A stretch of DNA of 64,000 nt, from assembly GCA_003212795.1 (NCBI GenBank), contig QCOV01000001.1:525321-589320 (forward strand). Direction: 5' to 3'. Source of the DNA: OCS116 cluster bacterium AG-435-F03. GTDB taxonomy: Bacteria; Pseudomonadota; Alphaproteobacteria; MED-G09. The translations under genes and the position numbers were made by a program. Below the pieces are notes generated by a model. The model saw nothing but the letters and a program-made list of their open reading frames with translations, did no database searches and was not told where the DNA came from. Of this stretch, positions 57,541 through 64,000 are shown piece by piece. Every line of letters begins with the position of its first letter. The stretch's first letter is position 1.

Positions 57541-57875
57541 TGGTAAAAGAAATTAATTTTGAGATTCTTGATAGCGCTGCTCAGCAAATTAAGGAAATCA
57601 TTAAGAATGAAAAATCAGATACTTATCTAAGAATTGAAATTCTTGGAGGTGGTTGTGCGGGCTTTTCATATAAAATCGATTTAGATAACAACATCAATGA
57701 TGATGATATAGTTTTATCAAAAGATAGTGTTAAAGTTCTAATAAACAGAGCTTTTATTCCTTATCTAGATGGCTCAACAATAGAATTTGCTGATGAACTT
57801 ATTGGAAAATCTTTTAAAATTAATAATCCAAATGCCACATCATCTTGTGGCTGCGGAACTTCTTTTTCAGTCTAA
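57540..57875 (+). CDS. erpA: Iron-sulfur cluster insertion protein (A-type carrier)
   Basis: YLRIEILGGGCAGFSYKIDLD...NPNATSSCGCGTSFSV: three conserved cysteines. Confidence 0.9.
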   Translation: MVKEINFEILDSAAQQIKEIIKNEKSDTYLRIEILGGGCAGFSYKIDLDNNINDDDIVLSKDSVKVLINRAFIPYLDGSTIEFADELIGKSFKINNPNATSSCGCGTSFSV

Positions 57876-58654
57876 TGAAGGTTGCTTCATGGAATGTAAA
57901 TTCGGTTAGAACAAGGATTGATAATATTCTCGAATGGATTAAGAAAGAAAATCCAGATATTTTATGTCTTCAAGAAATTAAAGTTATTACAGAAAGCTTT
58001 CCAAGAGAGCCTTTTGAAGATTTAGGCTATAACTTAATAATCAATGGTCAAAAAAGTTATAATGGAGTAGCTACATTATCAAAATTTTTAATAGAGGAAA
58101 ATATAACAAAAATACCAAATTTTGATGATGATCAAGCAAGGTATATAGAAACAGTTCATTCCGTAAATTCAAAAGTAATTCGTATATCAAATATTTATTT
58201 ACCCAATGGAAATCCCTACCCTGGTGATAAATTTGATTACAAATTAAATTGGATGAAAGCTTTAAAAGAACACTTAATTTCACTAAATATTAGAGATGAG
58301 TCATTTGTTTTACTTGGTGACTTTAATGTTATTCCTGAAAGTATTGATGCTTATGATGCTGATAAATGGCTAAATGATGCTCTATTTACTATTGAAACGA
58401 GAAAAGAATTTAGAGAAATTGTTTCGTTAGGTTTAAATGATATGTATCGAGCATATAATCCTTTAGCAAAAGACTTTACATTTTGGGATTATCAAAGAGG
58501 AGCATGGCAAAAAAACGAGGGAATTAGAATAGATCATATTTTGGCATCACCTATTGCGGCTGATCAAATTAGCAATATAGTTATTGATAAAGAAGAAAGA
58601 GATAAGAATAAGCCCTCAGATCATGTTCCAATAATTGCTGAAATCGATCTTTAA
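57875..58654 (+). CDS. xthA: Exodeoxyribonuclease III
   Basis: MKVASWNVNSVRTRIDNILEWIKKENPDILCLQEIKV, LLGDFNVIPE, RIDHILAS, KPSDHVPI; ATG overlaps the erpA stop. Confidence 0.94.
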   Translation: MKVASWNVNSVRTRIDNILEWIKKENPDILCLQEIKVITESFPREPFEDLGYNLIINGQKSYNGVATLSKFLIEENITKIPNFDDDQARYIETVHSVNSKVIRISNIYLPNGNPYPGDKFDYKLNWMKALKEHLISLNIRDESFVLLGDFNVIPESIDAYDADKWLNDALFTIETRKEFREIVSLGLNDMYRAYNPLAKDFTFWDYQRGAWQKNEGIRIDHILASPIAADQISNIVIDKEERDKNKPSDHVPIIAEIDL

Positions 58655-58656
58655 GT

Positions 58657-60381
58657 TTATATATCAGCGTAGCAATGAGTTTCTTCTTTAGCGCCTGGAT
58701 GCGTTACCGCACCATATCTAGCTGGACCTACTTGACGAGAGTATTTCCATAATGTACCAGAATTATAGTCTGTTTTCGGTTTAACCCATTGTTTTTTTCT
58801 ATTTGATAATTCTTCTTTAGTTAAATCAACTTCTATAGTTCCTGAGTCCGCATCTATTGATATTATATCTCCATCTTTTATGAGAGCAATCGGTCCACCA
58901 TCAGCAGCTTCGGGGCCAACATGACCTATACAAAACCCTCTAGTTCCGCCTGAAAATCTTCCATCAGTAACTAATGCAACCTTATCTCCTTTTCCCTGTC
59001 CATAAAGAGCTGCAGTAGTTGATAACATTTCTCGCATTCCTGGGCCTCCTTTTGGACCTTCATAACGTATAACAATTACATCACCATCGTTATAATTTTT
59101 GTTTTCTACAGCAATAAAAGCATCTTCTTCACAATCAAAACATCTTGCAGGACCTGTAAATTTTAAATTATCCATTCCAGCAACTTTAACGATTGCGCCG
59201 TCAGGAGCAAAATTACCTTTCAATCCAACTACACCACCTGTCTTTGTAATAGGTTTATTTGCTGGATAAATTACTTTTTGAGTAGCATCAAATGTTACCT
59301 CTGATATATTTTCTGCAATTGATTTACCGGTTACCGTAAGGCAATCGCCATTTATAAAACCTTCATCTAAGAGAGTTTTTAATAACATAGGTACTCCTCC
59401 AGCTTCATGCATATCTTTTGCAACATAATTACCACCGGGCTTTAAATCTGCAATATATGGAGTAGACTTAAAAATATCAGCTACATCAAATAAATCAAAA
59501 TCTATACCGATTTCATTAGCCATTGCTGGTAAGTGTAGTGCTCCATTTGTTGATCCTCCTGTGGCCGCAACAACTACTGCCGCATTTATAAATGACTCTC
59601 TTGTAACAATATCTCGAGGCCTAATATTATTTTCGAGTAAATCCATAACAGCTTTTCCAGAATCAAAGGCATATTTATCTCTACTTTCATCTGGCGCAGG
59701 AGGTCCAGCTGAGTAAGGTAATGCTAGTCCTATTGCTTCAGAAACACATGCCATAGTATTTGCGGTAAATTGTCCTCCACATGATCCTGCGCTTGGACAT
59801 GCCACACATTCTAATTCATATAAGTCTTCCTCACTTATTTTACCTGCAGAAAATTCGCCTACTGCTTCAAATACATCAACAACTGTTACATCTTTTCCTT
59901 TATAGCTTCCTGGAAGGATAGAGCCTCCATATATAAATACTGATGGAACATTTAATCTTAACATTGCCATCATCATACCAGGTAAGGATTTATCACAACC
60001 TGCTACTCCAACTAAAGCATCATAACAATGACCTCTCATAGATACCTCTATTGAGTCAGAGATTATCTCTCTACTTACTAGAGAAGACTTCATTCCTTGG
60101 TGTCCCATAGCAATTCCATCAGTTACAGTAATAGTTGTAAATTCTCTTGGGGTTCCACCCTCTTTTGAAACACCTTCTTTAACACTCTTAGATTGCCTCA
60201 TTAGGGAAATATTACAAGGAGCTGATTCATTCCAACATGTCGCAACACCTATAAAAGGTTTATCTATATCATCCTCATCCAAACCCATTGCATAATAATA
60301 GGATCTATGAGGGGCTTTTTCAGAGCCTACTCTGACATGCCTACTGGGTAATTTACTATGGTCAAAATTTCTTTTTTTCAT
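58657..60381 (-). CDS. ilvD: Dihydroxy-acid dehydratase
   Basis: [63 protein letters not shown]. Confidence 0.97.
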   Translation of the reverse strand: MKKRNFDHSKLPSRHVRVGSEKAPHRSYYYAMGLDEDDIDKPFIGVATCWNESAPCNISLMRQSKSVKEGVSKEGGTPREFTTITVTDGIAMGHQGMKSSLVSREIISDSIEVSMRGHCYDALVGVAGCDKSLPGMMMAMLRLNVPSVFIYGGSILPGSYKGKDVTVVDVFEAVGEFSAGKISEEDLYELECVACPSAGSCGGQFTANTMACVSEAIGLALPYSAGPPAPDESRDKYAFDSGKAVMDLLENNIRPRDIVTRESFINAAVVVAATGGSTNGALHLPAMANEIGIDFDLFDVADIFKSTPYIADLKPGGNYVAKDMHEAGGVPMLLKTLLDEGFINGDCLTVTGKSIAENISEVTFDATQKVIYPANKPITKTGGVVGLKGNFAPDGAIVKVAGMDNLKFTGPARCFDCEEDAFIAVENKNYNDGDVIVIRYEGPKGGPGMREMLSTTAALYGQGKGDKVALVTDGRFSGGTRGFCIGHVGPEAADGGPIALIKDGDIISIDADSGTIEVDLTKEELSNRKKQWVKPKTDYNSGTLWKYSRQVGPARYGAVTHPGAKEETHCYADI

Positions 60382-60391
60382 TTTAATAATC

Positions 60392-61183
60392 TTAAATTGG
60401 TTGTGCTACCATCCACATGTTATCACTTGTAATCTGTTTATCTAAATAATTAAACTTTATAATTTTGTATCCTGCTTTTTTTACCATCTTCGTCAGAGTA
60501 AATGGTGTAAATTGATTTACATGATCAGGAAATCTATAGCCGCACCAATTTTTTCCTCTTACACTTCTATTGACTGAAGCATAATTTGGAACCTTTATTA
60601 TTATACTTCCATCACTAGTTAATGTTTCCTTAAGTTCATCTAAAACTTCAAATGGGTGATGCTCATGCTCTAGATATGACCTTAAGATTGCGCCCTTAAA
60701 TTTATTCTTACCATATTCTTTCAAAACATCTGTGGCAGGGGCGCATATAGCTGTTCCCCCTCTTTTTTCAAAGTTGGTTTTTGCTTCAAAGGCTGATTTT
60801 TCTGATATATCTATTCCAAATGGGATAAATTTTTGAGGAATATCATCAAATTTAACACCTGAACCGCATCCAATATCAAGAACTTGGCCTTCTTTTATAT
60901 ATTTATCTAATAAAAACAATAATTTATTTCTTTTTATTAAACCTTTAATAGATCTTCTTATTTTTTTTGATAATTTTATATCTTTTGAAGGACTAAAGTT
61001 TTTCTCCCAGGCGAATTCTTCTTTCATCATTTCATATACTGGAACTTCAGGCATATAAACAAAAGAACATTCTGAGCATTCTACTAATTCCCAGTTATCA
61101 TGCATTAAAATACTAATTTCACTATTTTCGGCATTACATAAAGGACAATTTTTCCTTTTTTTTATTTTTATATCATTACTCAT
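60392..61183 (-). CDS. SAM-dependent methyltransferase with N-terminal zinc-ribbon-like cysteines
   Basis: CPLCNAEN...[20 protein letters not shown]. Confidence 0.85.
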   Translation of the reverse strand: MSNDIKIKKRKNCPLCNAENSEISILMHDNWELVECSECSFVYMPEVPVYEMMKEEFAWEKNFSPSKDIKLSKKIRRSIKGLIKRNKLLFLLDKYIKEGQVLDIGCGSGVKFDDIPQKFIPFGIDISEKSAFEAKTNFEKRGGTAICAPATDVLKEYGKNKFKGAILRSYLEHEHHPFEVLDELKETLTSDGSIIIKVPNYASVNRSVRGKNWCGYRFPDHVNQFTPFTLTKMVKKAGYKIIKFNYLDKQITSDNMWMVAQPI

Positions 61184-61185
61184 TA

Positions 61186-63828
61186 TTATTTAATAAGCTT
61201 CTTAATAAGCTCCTTTGACGATAATAGTCTTTCTTTATTCTGCATCATATCTTCTATTTTAATTTTATTTTCTTCAACAACTTTTTTCGGTGCTTTAACA
61301 ATAAAATCCTTATTTTTAAGGCGGTTAGATATTGAGTTTATTTCTTTTTCAAGCTTCTCCTCTTCTTTGATTACCCTGCTAAGCTCAGCTGTAAGATCAA
61401 TACTAGTAGGAATAAGTAAAGAGAATCGAGAATTATTTACATTAAATTTAGCTGATTTATCAGAAAAATCTGAAACTTCAGTTATATATGAAATATTGGC
61501 AATTTTTGCTAAATAAAACTCCAAATTCTTTATTTTTAATGCTTCTGAGTTATTTATAACTTCTATTGCGAGTTTTTCTTTTGGTTTTATATTCAATTCA
61601 ACTCTTATTGATCTGATATTTGAAATTATTTCTATTAAGTCATTTATTTCATCACCTAAATTATTATGACCATCAACTAAGGATATCTCTCTCCATTTTT
61701 GAATAATCAATGGATTATCTCTCTTCTTAATATTTTGCCATATTTCTTCAGTAATGAATGGCATAAATGGATGCAATGAGATTAGTATTGAGTCCAATAT
61801 AAATGAACATGTTTCTTTAATTTCATTGGCGTATTTGTCATCTTCTTCTGAAAGATGGGGCTTAATTAACTCTATATACCAATCACAAAATGTTCCCCAA
61901 ATAAATTGGTATATAATATTTGCAGCATCATTAAATCGGTATTCTGTTATATTTATTTCTAATTGAGATTGCATTTCAACAAATTCATTTAAAATCCAGA
62001 TATTTAGTGGATATTCAAGAGAATTTTTGTCAAAACTGTTGAAATTATTAATATCATTCATTTCACAAAATCTTGATGCATTCCAAATTTTAGTACCAAA
62101 ATTTCTGTAACCCTGAACTCTAGATTCAGATAACCTTACATCTCTTCCTTGTGCTGCCATTGCAGTAAGAGTAAAGCGAAGTGAGTCAGCTCCATACTTA
62201 TCTATAAGATCTAAGGGATCAACAATATTGCCTTTTGATTTCGACATTTTTTGACCCTTTTCATCTCTTACTAAAGCATGGATATACACTTCAGAAAAAG
62301 GTCTTTTTCCCATAAAATGAATCCCCATCATCATCATGCGGGCAACCCAAAAAAATATTATATCAAACCCTGTTACAAGCAGATTTGTAGGATAATATTT
62401 TTCAATTTCCACAGTTTCTTCTGGCCAACCTAAAGTTGAAAAAGGCCAAAGCGCAGAAGAAAACCAAGTATCAAGAACATCCTCATCTTGATAAATTTCT
62501 ATATCTTTACCAAATTCTTTTTTTGCAATCGAAAAAGCCTCTTTCTCATTATGAGCAACAATTATTTTTCCATCTTTTGTGTACCATGCAGGTATTCTGT
62601 GTCCCCACCATAACTGACGAGAAATACACCAAGGTTGAATATTTTCTAGCCATTCATAATAAGTTTTTGACCAATTAGATGGAATAAATTTCATATCACC
62701 TGATTTCACAGAATCTAGAGCTGGTTTAGCTAATGTTTTTGCATCTACATACCATTGCTCTGTCAAATAAGGTTCGATAACAACATCAGATCTATCACCA
62801 TGGGGAACAGAATTATTATATTTCTCTTCTTTTTCTAAATAGCCTTCTTTAGAGAGCATTTTCAATAATTTTGATCGCGCTTCAAATCTATCAAGACCTT
62901 GCCATTCTTTATCTACATTTTGATTTAATTTACCATCTATATCCAAGATAGACAGCATTTCTAAATTATTTCTTTTTCCAACTTCGAAATCATTAAAATC
63001 ATGTGCAGGTGTAATTTTTACAGCCCCACTACCTTGCTCGGGATCAGCATATTCATCAGTTATGATTTTTATAGATCTACCGATAATAGGAATAATAACA
63101 TCTTTTCCAATCAGATCTGTATATCTATTATCACTTGGATGAACAGCTATTGCTGTATCACCAAACATTGTTTCTGGTCTTGTTGTTGCAATTGTAATTG
63201 ATTCCTTAGAGCCTTTGATTGGGTAATTTATGTACCATAGACAACCATCAACTTCTTTTTGAACAACTTCTAAGTCAGATATAGCTGTTCTTAACTGTGG
63301 ATCCCAGTTAACAAGCCTTTTATCTTTATAGATTAAGCCTTCATTATATAAATCTACAAATACTTTATTGACTGCAAGACTAAGACCTTCATCCATAGTA
63401 AAGCGCTCTCTACTCCAATCACATGATGCGCCTAGCCTTCGTAGTTGATTAGTAATTATGCTTCCAGATTCTTCTTTCCATTTCCAGATTTCATCAATAA
63501 ATTTTTTCCTCCCAAGTTCAATCCTTGAAGGTTTATTTTCGGAATCAAGCTTTCTTTCAACAACCATTTGAGTAGCAATTCCTGCATGATCAGTTCCAGT
63601 TTGCCATAAAACATCCTCACCTAGCATTCTTTTGTATCTAACAATTATATCTTGAAGTGTATTATTTAATGCATGCCCCATATGTAGACTACCAGTGACA
63701 TTGGGTGGTGGAATTACTATTGAAAAAGGCTGGTTATTTGTTAAGCCACATTTAAAATAACCCTCAGTTTCCCAATAATTATATAGCCTAGCTTCCGCTT
63801 CTTTAGGATCATAACTCTTGTTAAGCAT
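61186..63828 (-). CDS. valS: Valyl-tRNA synthetase
   Basis: PPPNVTGSLHMGHALNNT (HIGH), KMSKSKGN (KMSKS), TGTDHAGIATQMVVER. Confidence 0.97.
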   Translation of the reverse strand: MLNKSYDPKEAEARLYNYWETEGYFKCGLTNNQPFSIVIPPPNVTGSLHMGHALNNTLQDIIVRYKRMLGEDVLWQTGTDHAGIATQMVVERKLDSENKPSRIELGRKKFIDEIWKWKEESGSIITNQLRRLGASCDWSRERFTMDEGLSLAVNKVFVDLYNEGLIYKDKRLVNWDPQLRTAISDLEVVQKEVDGCLWYINYPIKGSKESITIATTRPETMFGDTAIAVHPSDNRYTDLIGKDVIIPIIGRSIKIITDEYADPEQGSGAVKITPAHDFNDFEVGKRNNLEMLSILDIDGKLNQNVDKEWQGLDRFEARSKLLKMLSKEGYLEKEEKYNNSVPHGDRSDVVIEPYLTEQWYVDAKTLAKPALDSVKSGDMKFIPSNWSKTYYEWLENIQPWCISRQLWWGHRIPAWYTKDGKIIVAHNEKEAFSIAKKEFGKDIEIYQDEDVLDTWFSSALWPFSTLGWPEETVEIEKYYPTNLLVTGFDIIFFWVARMMMMGIHFMGKRPFSEVYIHALVRDEKGQKMSKSKGNIVDPLDLIDKYGADSLRFTLTAMAAQGRDVRLSESRVQGYRNFGTKIWNASRFCEMNDINNFNSFDKNSLEYPLNIWILNEFVEMQSQLEINITEYRFNDAANIIYQFIWGTFCDWYIELIKPHLSEEDDKYANEIKETCSFILDSILISLHPFMPFITEEIWQNIKKRDNPLIIQKWREISLVDGHNNLGDEINDLIEIISNIRSIRVELNIKPKEKLAIEVINNSEALKIKNLEFYLAKIANISYITEVSDFSDKSAKFNVNNSRFSLLIPTSIDLTAELSRVIKEEEKLEKEINSISNRLKNKDFIVKAPKKVVEENKIKIEDMMQNKERLLSSKELIKKLIK

Positions 63829-63829
63829 T

Positions 63830-64000
63830 TTAATTACGTTTTTTAAATAGTTTTGATATTTCCTGTTTAACAGATTCTTCTACAATTGGTCTTAGATTTC
63901 TTGAAAACCAATCCTCGATAGAATCTTTTACAGCTTCCCTAATAACATTATCTATAGATATGTCTCCACCTTCAAATATATCGGCAATATTATCGTTATT
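63830..64000 (-). CDS. popZ: PopZ/DUF2497-family C-terminus (truncated by window end)
   Basis: Minus strand NNDNIADIFEGGDISIDNVIREAVKDSIEDWFSRNLRPIVEESVKQEISKLFKKRN*: conserved C-terminal helix directly upstream of valS. Confidence 0.8.
   Translation of the reverse strand, partial: NNDNIADIFEGGDISIDNVIREAVKDSIEDWFSRNLRPIVEESVKQEISKLFKKRN

Noticed and set aside
1-64000. CRISPR arrays, transposases, integrases, phage genes, toxin-antitoxin or defence islands
   Set aside because: I looked for repeated direct-repeat blocks and diagnostic motifs and found none; tRNA genes here are not flanked by integrase genes.

Overview
This 64 kb window is AT-rich chromosomal DNA, almost fully coding. It looks like a streamlined marine alphaproteobacterium: I see conserved alphaproteobacterial gene orders (popZ-valS, plsX-fabH-ihfA-merR-tRNA-Pro, argC/rpsI/rplM, alaC-hom-glpX-recJ, erpA-xthA) and a proteorhodopsin. 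The taxon is inferred and not tested. I find no CRISPR array, prophage, transposase or rRNA. There are four tRNAs: Arg-TCT, Pro-TGG, Glu-TTC and Pro-GGG. Accessory content includes an Opp/Dpp-type ABC transporter with no substrate-binding protein and an adjacent orphan biotinyl-domain protein; a Rieske oxygenase / hot-dog pair / SDR cassette; a TonB-dependent receptor between purine-salvage-type genes; a transglutaminase / alpha-E / ATP-grasp trio; a carotenoid oxygenase; a CO-dehydrogenase-like cluster with no large subunit; a quinoprotein dehydrogenase with an N-terminal cytochrome c domain; a blue-type (Gln105-equivalent) proteorhodopsin with its own terminator; and several tiny single-TM ORFs missed by the ORF track. 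I found nothing I would confidently call a new system. The best leads are the coxL-less cluster, the ATP-grasp/alpha-E/transglutaminase operon, and the region around the PQQ enzyme and proteorhodopsin. All family calls come from reading motifs, with no database search.
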